DNA of 64,000 nt, from contig JAGKTT010000002.1 in NCBI GenBank assembly GCA_021153285.1, positions 1 to 64,000 on the forward strand, read 5' to 3'. Below are positions 16,242-24,592 of this stretch, in pieces. The position numbers were made by a program, and so were the translations under genes. The stretch's first letter is position 1. Every line of letters begins with the position of its first letter. Source of the stretch: Bacteroidia bacterium. Its GTDB lineage: Bacteria; Bacteroidota; Bacteroidia; Bacteroidales; UBA932. A model generated the notes under the pieces. That model searched no databases. It was not told the DNA's origin and saw only the letters and a program-made list of their open reading frames with translations.

Positions 16242-17711
16242 ATGAAAAATACCATCATTTCTTCAATGATTGCTGCAGCACTGCTCATATGCGGATGCAA
16301 CGGCAGGGACAGACAGGAGTCGGAAAACATAACAGGCAGGACACTTCCATCAGCTGAGCTTGCTGAAGTGCTTCCTATAACAGGAACATTCATCAATCTC
16401 CCCTATCAGGATGTCCGCAACAAATACACAAATCCTCAGCATCTGGACTGCACCGATCCTTCTCTTTGGGTAGCCAAGATAGAGGAAATGAAGGAAATGG
16501 GTATGGAATACCTTGTCTTTATGTCGGTGGCTAATGAGCAGAAGGCATATTATCCTTCCAAGCTGATGCAGTGGCATTATCCGGATTGGCGTAAAAGTCC
16601 TGTAGATGCTATTATGGATGCTGCGGCAGAGCACGGAATGAAGGTATTTATGAGCACCGGCTGGGCCAAGGACCAGGATGACAATCTGCGTGATCCGAAG
16701 ATCAAGGGCCGTCAGATCGAAATGATGACCGAACTCGCCGGACTTTATGGAGAACATCCGGCATTCTATGGCTGGTATCTGCCTGTAGAGGACTGCTTCG
16801 GGCCCGTTCTTACTGACTATGCCGTCGAGGCTGTGAATGCATTGACAGCCCGTGCCCGAGAACTGACTCCCTCAGCCAAGATAATGATATCCCCATACGG
16901 AATCTTCAATTCTGATTTCGAGGATCCACGTTATGAACAGCAGATTGCCCGTCTGACGGTGGACATCATTGCATATCAGGATGAAGTGGGATGCGTACGC
17001 GAGCGCTACCCATTGACCCGACTCCGTGAAAATTGGAAGAAGCTCCGCGCCATACACGACAAGACCGGAATAGAGATGTGGGCCAATTGCGAATCATTTA
17101 CCTGGGAAAAGGGCACAAATGACAGATCTTCAGCCCTTATCCCTGCAGCTTACAGCCGTCTTCTGGCCCAGCAGGTTGCGGCAACTGCCGGAGGAGTGGA
17201 AAAGATCATTTCATTCGTGATGTGCGGTATGTACGAAACTACTGACAGTCAATATGATCTGGGACAGCCTGTATGGTCAGCAGAAGCCGGTTCCGATTAT
17301 ATGGATTGGCTTGACAGAAAAGGCATATGGCCATTGGTTTCAGATGTTATGTCCGGCAAATACGGTCCTGTGGCAACAGAAGACATCTCAGATCCGAAAT
17401 GGAAGAAGTATTCTCCGGGATCTTCCGAAATCGTGCTTGAATATAAAGACGGGACCGAACCGGAATGGATTATGGTGAGAATGCTCAACTGTGCCAAGGA
17501 TAAGATCGTACCTCCACAGAAGATCTTCTTATTCGGAAGTGAAGATGGAGAAAAATGGAATCTGCTGGAGATTCAGGATACCCCTGCATTCCCCAACACT
17601 CTCCACGATGCGTTTATCGACCACGTGGTATTCAGACCATCAGTTACATCCCGATACTTAAAGCTGGCGTTTACAAACGAAAACGATGTGATGCTGGAAG
17701 TGATAGACTAA
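16242..17711 (+). CDS. DUF4434-type TIM-barrel lipoprotein
   Basis: A 489-aa lipoprotein: signal peptide to LLICGC (Cys19), a glycoside-hydrolase-like TIM barrel over residues about 40-350 that resembles DUF4434 (EEMKEMGMEYLVFMSVANEQ, HPAFYGWYLPVEDCFG, VDIIAYQDEVGC), and a C-terminal beta-sandwich of about 110 residues ending in TSRYLKLAFTNENDVMLEVID, similar to F5/8 type C modules. Acidic residues sit at strand ends as in retaining glycosidases (ED in PVEDC, QDE, NCESF), but activity is unproved. Last gene of the asd-linked lipoprotein series. Confidence 0.7.
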   Translation: MKNTIISSMIAAALLICGCNGRDRQESENITGRTLPSAELAEVLPITGTFINLPYQDVRNKYTNPQHLDCTDPSLWVAKIEEMKEMGMEYLVFMSVANEQKAYYPSKLMQWHYPDWRKSPVDAIMDAAAEHGMKVFMSTGWAKDQDDNLRDPKIKGRQIEMMTELAGLYGEHPAFYGWYLPVEDCFGPVLTDYAVEAVNALTARARELTPSAKIMISPYGIFNSDFEDPRYEQQIARLTVDIIAYQDEVGCVRERYPLTRLRENWKKLRAIHDKTGIEMWANCESFTWEKGTNDRSSALIPAAYSRLLAQQVAATAGGVEKIISFVMCGMYETTDSQYDLGQPVWSAEAGSDYMDWLDRKGIWPLVSDVMSGKYGPVATEDISDPKWKKYSPGSSEIVLEYKDGTEPEWIMVRMLNCAKDKIVPPQKIFLFGSEDGEKWNLLEIQDTPAFPNTLHDAFIDHVVFRPSVTSRYLKLAFTNENDVMLEVID

Positions 17712-17738
17712 ACCATATGATAACAAGGTGTAGATGCA

Positions 17739-17955
17739 ATGGCATTCGATGACTTCTACCCGGAAGGACATCAGGGAGGTATATCATTCATAATGAACGG
17801 AAAAAGAGTTGCCACCAATGGAGACATCCGCTTCGACGAAACTCCGGGACAATGCAAGACTGGCACCTGGCGGAAACCACATTGACGGATATGTACAGCC
17901 GCAGGAAGACTTTACCGAGGCATCATCTGCAACATCTCTTACGAATGGTGGACTA
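17739..17955 (+). pseudogene. Remnant of a secreted protein gene
   Basis: A short frame from 17739 encodes MAFDDFYPEGHQGGISFIMN then GKRVATNGDIRFDETPGQ, which reads like the N-terminal region of a conserved secreted Bacteroidetes protein, and stops at 17885. A second frame continues with GGNHIDGYVQPQED. No full-length frame joins them, so it appears degraded by deletion and frameshift. The parent family is from memory and not certain. Confidence 0.35.
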
Positions 17956-17966
17956 CTATAGAAGCT

Positions 17967-19631
17967 TTACTTACCGTGATAAATAAGTTTCCTTGTCTGC
18001 GTGTCTCTTGAGAACATCTTGAAATAGTCCCACATCATCTGTGCTGCAGGCATAAAGTTCCAATGTCCGTAATCGACAACTGCGATGACCTTTATAAGAG
18101 GTTTTTCGTCTTTGTAGAAAAAGCCGGTCTCTATCTTTATGCCTTCTCCCTTGTTTGTCTGTATGGTTTCGCGGTCAGCAAGTTCCAGACCGAAGAGAGG
18201 ATCTATGGAGAAGTCAAGTTCTGAAGTCACCTCCATACCGTTCATCTGCTGGTAAGTGTTCCAGGCGTTAAGGTAACTGTTGCCCTTGTAATTATCTGGT
18301 GTGTAGAACGGAACCACCATATCGGCTGTTCCGAGCATAGAACAATAAGGCATCTCGACTGCTCCTCTCTTCTGTGTCGCATCAGCCCAGAGGAAATCGT
18401 AATTGGAAAATCTTCCAGTTCTTGAACCTGAGTAGATACCACCGCAATTACCTCCGACCGCAGCAAAGACATATGACTTGCGGATTCCGAGGGCTGTGGC
18501 TGTTATAGAACCCGCCGAAAGGCCCTGGGCATACACTCGTGAAGGATCCAGCTGAGGATATTTGGCCAGAAGGATAGCGATCACCTGTTCGACGCCATCA
18601 AAGCCCATAACTCCGTAGTTCTTGCTTCCCTGCCACTCCATCTCCACTACAAAGAATCTTTCCTTGCCTGCAACCTGGATGAAACCGGATGTCTCTGCCT
18701 GAGTGCGCGGATCATTCGTATTGCCGTGAAGAAGGACCATTACAGGAACGCTCCTTTCGGATGCACCTTCTATGAGCTCCTCCGGCCAGTATTCATACCA
18801 CAGCCAAGGCAGTCCGATCCTCTGTTCGAGGGTCACGATCTCCCTCTTTATGCCGAGGGCTTCGTGTACCGTGTATGGCTCTAGCTCGTAAGGACCGTAT
18901 TGTCCGTACTTAGCCCCTTCGTAATGAGTGTGCTTGTAGTTGTTGAATCTCAGATTCTTTACAAGTATTTCATTCCACGCCTTGTCGAAGATTTCGGCCA
19001 ATGTAGCATTTGTGTTTTCATCTACAACTACCGCAAGCAGTTCCTCGTCTGGGTTTACATATCTGTCGCCATCCTTTACCGCCTTGTTCATTGCTATATA
19101 TGACTTTGCAGACTTGTCCGCATTCTTACCTGCCACGTAGGCTGGAACTCCCCAGGACTGTGCCGGTGCCTTACCAGGCTTTCCCTCGACTGTAAGGATG
19201 CCTGCAATATGTCCGGCGGCGTCAGTCGGTGCGAGGACTGTATTGATGAAAGTCGCACCGTTGCCGATACCGATGACCTTGAGATTGCCTGAACGCGCTC
19301 TGTTGAAAACTTCCTTGAAGCCTTCGAAGTCTGCAGCCTTGTCGTATTTTTCGCCCACAGGGTTGATGACATAAATACTTATATGATTATCCTTTATGAC
19401 ATCCCTCATATCAAATTTTTCAATAAGTGCCTTAGCACCGGCCTCGTCAACCTTGGCGTCCGGATAAATGAAGAAGGTCGGATTGTGGTTGTATGACCTT
19501 CCTTCCGGGTGGACTACGTTGTAGTTGAATTCGAAATAGGCAATATTTTCAGGCATCTTCGACTGCTGAGTCTGTGCATAGCAAAGCAATGCTGCAGCCA
19601 GAGTTGCGATAGTCAAAAGAAATCTTTTCAT
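17967..19631 (-). CDS. Secreted alpha/beta-hydrolase, PHB-depolymerase-like esterase
   Basis: A 554-aa exported protein: signal peptide MKRFLLTIATLAAALLCYAQ, an N-terminal region of about 290 residues of unknown fold, then an esterase/PHB-depolymerase-type hydrolase domain. Key motifs are PVMVLLHGNTNDPR (oxyanion region), the nucleophile elbow GLSAGSITA and the C-terminal DYGHWNFMP with the likely catalytic His. The frame is open to 19826, but the start at 19631 gives a clean signal peptide and a TATATTTG box at proper distance. Likely removes acyl groups from an extracellular polymer or glycan; the substrate is unknown. Confidence 0.72.
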   Translation of the reverse strand: MKRFLLTIATLAAALLCYAQTQQSKMPENIAYFEFNYNVVHPEGRSYNHNPTFFIYPDAKVDEAGAKALIEKFDMRDVIKDNHISIYVINPVGEKYDKAADFEGFKEVFNRARSGNLKVIGIGNGATFINTVLAPTDAAGHIAGILTVEGKPGKAPAQSWGVPAYVAGKNADKSAKSYIAMNKAVKDGDRYVNPDEELLAVVVDENTNATLAEIFDKAWNEILVKNLRFNNYKHTHYEGAKYGQYGPYELEPYTVHEALGIKREIVTLEQRIGLPWLWYEYWPEELIEGASERSVPVMVLLHGNTNDPRTQAETSGFIQVAGKERFFVVEMEWQGSKNYGVMGFDGVEQVIAILLAKYPQLDPSRVYAQGLSAGSITATALGIRKSYVFAAVGGNCGGIYSGSRTGRFSNYDFLWADATQKRGAVEMPYCSMLGTADMVVPFYTPDNYKGNSYLNAWNTYQQMNGMEVTSELDFSIDPLFGLELADRETIQTNKGEGIKIETGFFYKDEKPLIKVIAVVDYGHWNFMPAAQMMWDYFKMFSRDTQTRKLIYHGK

Positions 19632-19661
19632 ATATGCAGAATTATAATTATGCGCGATTTT

Positions 19662-19669
19662 CAAATATA
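19662..19669 (-). promoter_or_regulatory. Promoter -7 box for the esterase
   Basis: TATATTTG on the minus strand, 30 nt before the ATG at 19631. It is divergent from the pepP promoter within an 82-nt gap. Confidence 0.6.
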
Positions 19670-19681
19670 GTAAAAAATATG

Positions 19682-19689
19682 TAAGTTTG
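19682..19689 (+). promoter_or_regulatory. Promoter -7 box for the aminopeptidase
   Basis: TAAGTTTG (TAnnTTTG), 24 nt before the ATG at 19714. Confidence 0.55.
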
Positions 19690-19713
19690 TAGGAATGATA
19701 AATAAGAAAAGAT

Positions 19714-21141
19714 ATGTTTGAAGCAAATGTATATGTAAACCGTCGTCGCGCTCTTCTTGAGAAGATGGCGGTGCAGAGTGCAAAGGGTATTGTCATTTTT
19801 CTGGGCAATGCCGATGCTCCGACCAATTATCGCGGCAATGACTATAAATTCCGCCAGGACAGCAACTTCCTTTATTTCTGGGGCGTGGATGAGCCTTGGT
19901 TCGCCGGAGTTCTGGATCTTGACAATGGGGACGAGTGTCTTTATGGCAATGACGTCGATATTGACGATATAATCTGGATGGGACCTCAGCCTACTGTGGC
20001 TTCGAAGGGCAATGCCATCGGATGTGCGAAGACCCTTCCGCTCGCAGAATTCGACAAGGCCGTGACTGCGGCTGTATCGGCAGGCCGTCCGGTACATTTC
20101 CTCCCGCCGGCAAGATATTACAATCAGATGAAGCTGGCTCAGCTCACCGGCATTCCTAATGCCATTGTCCGCAAGGTTGGGCCAATAGCTGAAGGAGGAG
20201 CCTCTGAAGAACTTGTAAAGGCAGTGGTTGCTTTGCGTCTTATAAAGGAAGAATGCGAAATCGAAGAGATGGACAAGGCTGCCGAGATAGGATATTGGAT
20301 GCATACCGAAGCTCGCCGAGGATGCAAGCCGGGAGTGCTGGAGCAGGAGATTGTAGGAAGAATGGAAGGAGTGACCTACTCAAAGGGATGGGGTCCGTCC
20401 TTCACCACAATTCTCTCTCAAAACGGTGAGACCCTCCACAATCACAGCCATCATCAGATCATAACTCCTGGGCGTCTGCTCGTAGTGGATGCAGGAGCCG
20501 AGAGCAACACACATTATGCCTCTGACTTCACACGTACATATCCTTGCAGCGGAAAATTCACCACAAAGCAGCGTGAGATATATGACATCGTGGAACAGGC
20601 TAACGAACTGGCTTTCAGCCTGACCAAGCCAGGAACATCATATTGGGATGTGCATTGCGCCACTGTACGTTATATGCTCGAGCAGCTGAAGGCCCTCGAT
20701 TTCGTACGTGGAGATGTCGATGAAATGGTGGCCTGCGGAATCTCCGGTCTCTTTATGCCTCACGGTCTGGGTCACAATATGGGTATGGACGTCCACGATA
20801 TGGAAGACCTCGGCGAGAATTATGTAGGATATGGCGACGAGCGCCAGCGTTCACCTCTTCTGGGTATGGGCAACCTCCGTATGGCCCGTAACCTGAAGCC
20901 CGGACACGTTGTAACAGACGAGCCAGGCATCTATTTCATCCCTGCACTGATCGAACAATGGAAACGCGAAGGCACAGACAAAGGTTTTGTAAATTATGAG
21001 AAACTTTCCGGATACTACGACTTCGGAGGTATCCGTCTAGAGGATGATGTACTTGTGACAGAGGAAGGTTCCCGTCGTCTCGGTCCTTACCGCTTACCTA
21101 TCAAATCATCTGATATAGAAGACATTATGTCGAAAGAATGA
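19714..21141 (+). CDS. pepP: Xaa-Pro aminopeptidase (M24B)
   Basis: A 475-aa cytosolic metallopeptidase. The N-terminal creatinase-like domain covers residues about 1-175. The pita-bread catalytic domain has the five metal ligands in VVDAGAESNTHYASDFTRTY (two Asp), MPHGLGHNMG (His), VVTDEPGIYFIP (Glu) and GGIRLEDDVLV (Glu). It releases N-terminal residues preceding proline. Followed 22 nt later by a DUF456 membrane gene, probably co-transcribed. Confidence 0.92.
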   Translation: MFEANVYVNRRRALLEKMAVQSAKGIVIFLGNADAPTNYRGNDYKFRQDSNFLYFWGVDEPWFAGVLDLDNGDECLYGNDVDIDDIIWMGPQPTVASKGNAIGCAKTLPLAEFDKAVTAAVSAGRPVHFLPPARYYNQMKLAQLTGIPNAIVRKVGPIAEGGASEELVKAVVALRLIKEECEIEEMDKAAEIGYWMHTEARRGCKPGVLEQEIVGRMEGVTYSKGWGPSFTTILSQNGETLHNHSHHQIITPGRLLVVDAGAESNTHYASDFTRTYPCSGKFTTKQREIYDIVEQANELAFSLTKPGTSYWDVHCATVRYMLEQLKALDFVRGDVDEMVACGISGLFMPHGLGHNMGMDVHDMEDLGENYVGYGDERQRSPLLGMGNLRMARNLKPGHVVTDEPGIYFIPALIEQWKREGTDKGFVNYEKLSGYYDFGGIRLEDDVLVTEEGSRRLGPYRLPIKSSDIEDIMSKE

Positions 21142-21163
21142 AACGAAAAAGCGGAATAAAGAT

Positions 21164-21640
21164 ATGGAAACTATAATTATCATATTGGCGATATTGGCCG
21201 GTGTCATCGGCATCGCCGGCAGCATTCTGCCAGGACTACCTGGCACACCGGTAAGCTGGGTCGGCCTGCTCCTTCTTTACATCTGGGGACCTGAAGAGAT
21301 GGCACTCAAGACACTTATCATCTGGGGAATAGTCGTAGCGATAGTTTCCGTGATCGACTACATCGTACCGATGTGGTTCACCAAGGTGACAGGAGGCAGC
21401 AAATATGCTGAGCGAGGTGCAATCGCGGGACTTATTCTCGGCATCATCTTCACTCCGATTGGAATGATCCTCGGCTCCTTCCTTGGAGCACTTCTGTGCG
21501 AATGGTACTACACCCGCCAAGGCTTCGGACAGGCTTTCAAGGCAGCTGTAGGCTCATTCCTCGGCTTCATTATGGGTACAGGTCTCAAGACCATTGTCGC
21601 AGCCATTATGATGTGGAAGATAATAGCTTTCTGCTTCTAA
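21164..21640 (+). CDS. DUF456 family membrane protein
   Basis: A 158-aa integral membrane protein with four or five hydrophobic segments rich in Gly, characteristic of DUF456: an opening LAGVIGIAGSILPGLPGTP, a central KYAERGAIAGLILGIIFTP and a closing GSFLGFIMGTGLKT. No biochemical role is established for the family. Its stop overlaps the end of the convergent gene by four bases. Confidence 0.85.
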   Translation: METIIIILAILAGVIGIAGSILPGLPGTPVSWVGLLLLYIWGPEEMALKTLIIWGIVVAIVSVIDYIVPMWFTKVTGGSKYAERGAIAGLILGIIFTPIGMILGSFLGALLCEWYYTRQGFGQAFKAAVGSFLGFIMGTGLKTIVAAIMMWKIIAFCF

Positions 21641-22215
21641 GACCTGATTAAAATTTCTGCAATCAAGCCATAGACCTCTGGCTTGACCTTATAAGCTACA
21701 TTTGCCCTGTACACAGCCTGCTGAGCTTCGGCGAAGCGGGCTGTTGCAGCATTCTGGAGGTCAAAGGTCTTGGCTACATAATTTCCTATCCTGTGGGATT
21801 CCAGCTTGAAACCGGCCCTTTCGCGAAGTTCCTTAAGAGCCCGGCGACGGGCGAAGACCCCGGAGTTCTGCCAGATTTCAAAGACTTCTTTTGCAAACTC
21901 GTGGAGGGATGCAGCCGCAGCTGCCTCGAAGCGTGCCTCATTACAGGCTTCCTCAAAAGGTTTGAGCCTTTCAGCAGCTTCCTCCTTCAAGGCAGAAGGA
22001 TCAAATGACAAAGACAATATCGCTGCATTTTCTTCATACACGCAACAGAACCGTGCAGCAGCTTCACTCAGGTTCTCCGGAATCGGAATTCCGTCATAAA
22101 GTTCCATCAGAACTTCCATAAGGTCGTATGCCCTCGCCTGAGCATCCAGATTATATCTGCCCTCAGCCACAATGTCAAGCATATCTTCTGTGCACTGCAA
22201 TATCTGTCTTTCCAT
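21637..22215 (-). CDS. Hypothetical helical protein
   Basis: A 192-aa soluble, Ala/Glu-rich, predominantly helical protein, not recognised. Regular heptad-like stretches (LSEAAARFCCVYEENAAILS, NAATARFAEAQQAVYRANV) suggest helical bundles, and there is no signal peptide. The start at 22215 is chosen because it lies 16 nt after a TATGTTTG promoter box; the frame stays open for 56 more codons upstream without support. Convergent with the DUF456 gene, 4-nt overlap. Confidence 0.6.
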   Translation of the reverse strand: MERQILQCTEDMLDIVAEGRYNLDAQARAYDLMEVLMELYDGIPIPENLSEAAARFCCVYEENAAILSLSFDPSALKEEAAERLKPFEEACNEARFEAAAAASLHEFAKEVFEIWQNSGVFARRRALKELRERAGFKLESHRIGNYVAKTFDLQNAATARFAEAQQAVYRANVAYKVKPEVYGLIAEILIRS

Positions 22216-22231
22216 TACGATGTCTTTTCTG

Positions 22232-22239
22232 CAAACATA
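22232..22239 (-). promoter_or_regulatory. Promoter -7 box for the 192-aa gene
   Basis: TATGTTTG on the minus strand (TAnnTTTG), 16 nt before the ATG at 22215. Confidence 0.5.
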
Positions 22240-22310
22240 ATCAATATTTGCGTATCGGCACAATATTTCATAAAAGATAAGATAACATAGCCGGAATATG
22301 ATCAGTTCTG

Positions 22311-24551
22311 TCAATCTTCCATCGTGAATTCCAGTGTATTGCCCTTGACAATATCTTCGTGGCGTAGGAAATTTTCCTTCCATTTGCGGCCTCCGAGGGC
22401 GATATCCTTGATGTATGTTCCCATTGAACCATCAGTACTACCTGCAGCAGACGCATTGATATTCAGCACATTGCCATTTTCCAGATGCAGTTTCATTCGT
22501 GGGAAATACGGCCTTCCGATGGCGTATCTGTCTGAAGCCGGGCAGACAGGATAGAATCCCATCGCAGAGAATACATACCAGGCTGAGGTCTGTCCGTTGT
22601 CCTCGTCTCCACAGTATCCGTCAGGAGCGCTGCTGTAGAGCCTGTCCATTACTTCGCGGATGCGTTTCTGTGCCTTGCGAGGCTCTCCTGCCCAATCATA
22701 CAGATATATCATATGTTGTGCAGGCTGGTTTCCGTGGGCGTAATTGCCCATATCCGCCACCTGCATTTCGGTAATTTCGTGGATGCGGTAGCCGTAGTAG
22801 CTGTCGTCATAAACCGGAGGAACCACAAATACCGAATCAAGCATTGCGGTGAATTCCTTGCGTCCGCCCATTGCTTCCATCAGCCCTTCGACATCGTGGA
22901 ATACCGACCAGGTGTAATGCCAGGCATTTCCTTCAGTGAAAGCCCCGCCCCATTTGTAAGGACTGAAAGGTTCCTGGAAACTGCCGTCAGCATTGCGGCC
23001 TCGCATCAGATTATGCGAAGGGTCGAATACATTCTTCCAATTGTTCGACCGGGCTTCCCATCTGGCGATTTCATCGTCCGGACGCCCTAGCTTGCGGGCC
23101 AATTGGAGGATGCACCAGTCATTGTAAGCATATTCGAGGGTACGGGCTACGCTTTCGTGGATCCCGACATTGTATGGAATGTAGCCGATGGTATTGTAAT
23201 ATTCGTGTCCCAGACGTCCGGTAGAACTTATTTCCGGATGAACGTGCTCCGTGCCATAAACGATGCAGTCATAAAGGGTCTGCCAGTCTTCTTCAGGCGT
23301 GATTCCTTTGAGAATGGCATCCGCGACGACAGACGCTGAATTATTGCCTACCATACAGCCACGATGTCCCGGACTTGCCCATTCCGGCAGAAATTCGTTT
23401 TCTCTGGCAATATTGGCCAATCCCTGCTGAATTTCCTGATTCACAGAAGAATATACAAGATTCAATAAAGGGAACAACGCTCGGAAGGTATCCCAGAATC
23501 CAGTGTCGGTATAAAGGTAACCGTCGCAGATCTGTCCGTTGTAAGGGCTGTAGTGCAAAGGTTTTCCTTCTGCATCGATCTCATAGAATTTGCGTGGGAA
23601 AAGCAGGCTACGATACAGGCAGGAGTAGAAAGTACGATGCTGGTCTGTCGTGCCGCCTCCGACCTCTATGCGTCCCAGAACCTCGTTCCAGCGTTCTTTG
23701 GCCGCCTCCTTCACTTGCTCGAATGTCAATTTCTCCACTTCCTCGAAATTCCTCCAGGCCTGTTCCAATGAAATGAACGAAGATGCGGCTTTCATTCCGA
23801 CCTTTTCTCCGCGGACGGTCTTGAAACAGACAGAGGCGATGATGCGGTTGCCTTCAAGCTCTTCTGCAAGCGGACTTGGATTGTCGGCTCCGTCGTATAA
23901 TGTCCAGTTCTCTATATCTTTATCAAACTTCAGCACGAACCAGTTCCTGAAATTGTCCGGAACGCCTCCGCTATTTTTGGTGGTATAGCCTATGACTGCA
24001 TTCTTTTCCGGAATGACCTTTATGTATGAGCCTTTGTCGAATGCATCTATGACTACACCGGAGGTTTCGCTTTCCGGATACGTAAACACAAATGCAGCAG
24101 CTCTTTCTGTAGGACTTACTTCTGCATTTATATCGTGGTCAGCCAGATAGACCTGATAATAATATGGCTTTGCAGTTTCGCTCTTATGGGAAAACCAGCT
24201 GGCGCGGGAGTTCTCATCGACATATGCAGCATCTCTTACCGGCATAATCGCAAACTGACCGTAATCGTTTATCCACGGAGACGGCTGATGAGTCTGCTTG
24301 AGACCTCGTATGATATTCTGGTCATAACGATAAGCCCAGCCGTCACCCATTTTTCCTGTGACCGGGGTCCAGAAATTCATACCCCAGGGCAGGGCAATTG
24401 CCGGATAAGTGTTTCCGGTGGAGAAAGCGTGGTGTGAAAGGGTTCCGGTGAGTGTGGAAACATATTCCACCGGGTCGGATACCATTTCGGGCTTTTCGTG
24501 GCTGCAAGCCGTCAGAAGGCAGATGAAGCCCAATATTATCAGTTTTTTCAT
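22311..24551 (-). CDS. GH92 alpha-mannosidase lipoprotein (second GH92)
   Basis: A 746-aa lipoprotein (MKKLIILGFICLLTACSHEK, Cys16) of glycoside hydrolase family 92. The N-terminal beta-sandwich begins VSTLTGTLSHHAFSTGNTYP and the (alpha/alpha)6 barrel contains TDTGFWDTFRALFPLLN, GCMVGNNSASVVADAILKG and QTSAWYVFSAMGFYPVCP. GH92 enzymes are Ca-dependent inverting exo-alpha-mannosidases acting on N-glycans or mannan; linkage specificity cannot be assigned. The ATG at 24551 gives a clean lipoprotein signal. Separated from the upstream GH92 gene by 41 nt that hold a 27-nt dispersed repeat. Confidence 0.92.
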   Translation of the reverse strand: MKKLIILGFICLLTACSHEKPEMVSDPVEYVSTLTGTLSHHAFSTGNTYPAIALPWGMNFWTPVTGKMGDGWAYRYDQNIIRGLKQTHQPSPWINDYGQFAIMPVRDAAYVDENSRASWFSHKSETAKPYYYQVYLADHDINAEVSPTERAAAFVFTYPESETSGVVIDAFDKGSYIKVIPEKNAVIGYTTKNSGGVPDNFRNWFVLKFDKDIENWTLYDGADNPSPLAEELEGNRIIASVCFKTVRGEKVGMKAASSFISLEQAWRNFEEVEKLTFEQVKEAAKERWNEVLGRIEVGGGTTDQHRTFYSCLYRSLLFPRKFYEIDAEGKPLHYSPYNGQICDGYLYTDTGFWDTFRALFPLLNLVYSSVNQEIQQGLANIARENEFLPEWASPGHRGCMVGNNSASVVADAILKGITPEEDWQTLYDCIVYGTEHVHPEISSTGRLGHEYYNTIGYIPYNVGIHESVARTLEYAYNDWCILQLARKLGRPDDEIARWEARSNNWKNVFDPSHNLMRGRNADGSFQEPFSPYKWGGAFTEGNAWHYTWSVFHDVEGLMEAMGGRKEFTAMLDSVFVVPPVYDDSYYGYRIHEITEMQVADMGNYAHGNQPAQHMIYLYDWAGEPRKAQKRIREVMDRLYSSAPDGYCGDEDNGQTSAWYVFSAMGFYPVCPASDRYAIGRPYFPRMKLHLENGNVLNINASAAGSTDGSMGTYIKDIALGGRKWKENFLRHEDIVKGNTLEFTMED

Positions 24552-24561
24552 ATCAACAACA

Positions 24562-24588
24562 GATTCTTCGCTGGCGCTCAGAATGACA
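24562..24588 (+). repeat. 27-nt dispersed repeat, copy 2
   Basis: It fits GATTCT-N8-GCTCAGAATGACA and lies between the two GH92 genes inside the inferred operon, so it is probably transcribed and may act on the mRNA between them. Confidence 0.75.
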
Positions 24589-24592
24589 ATGA

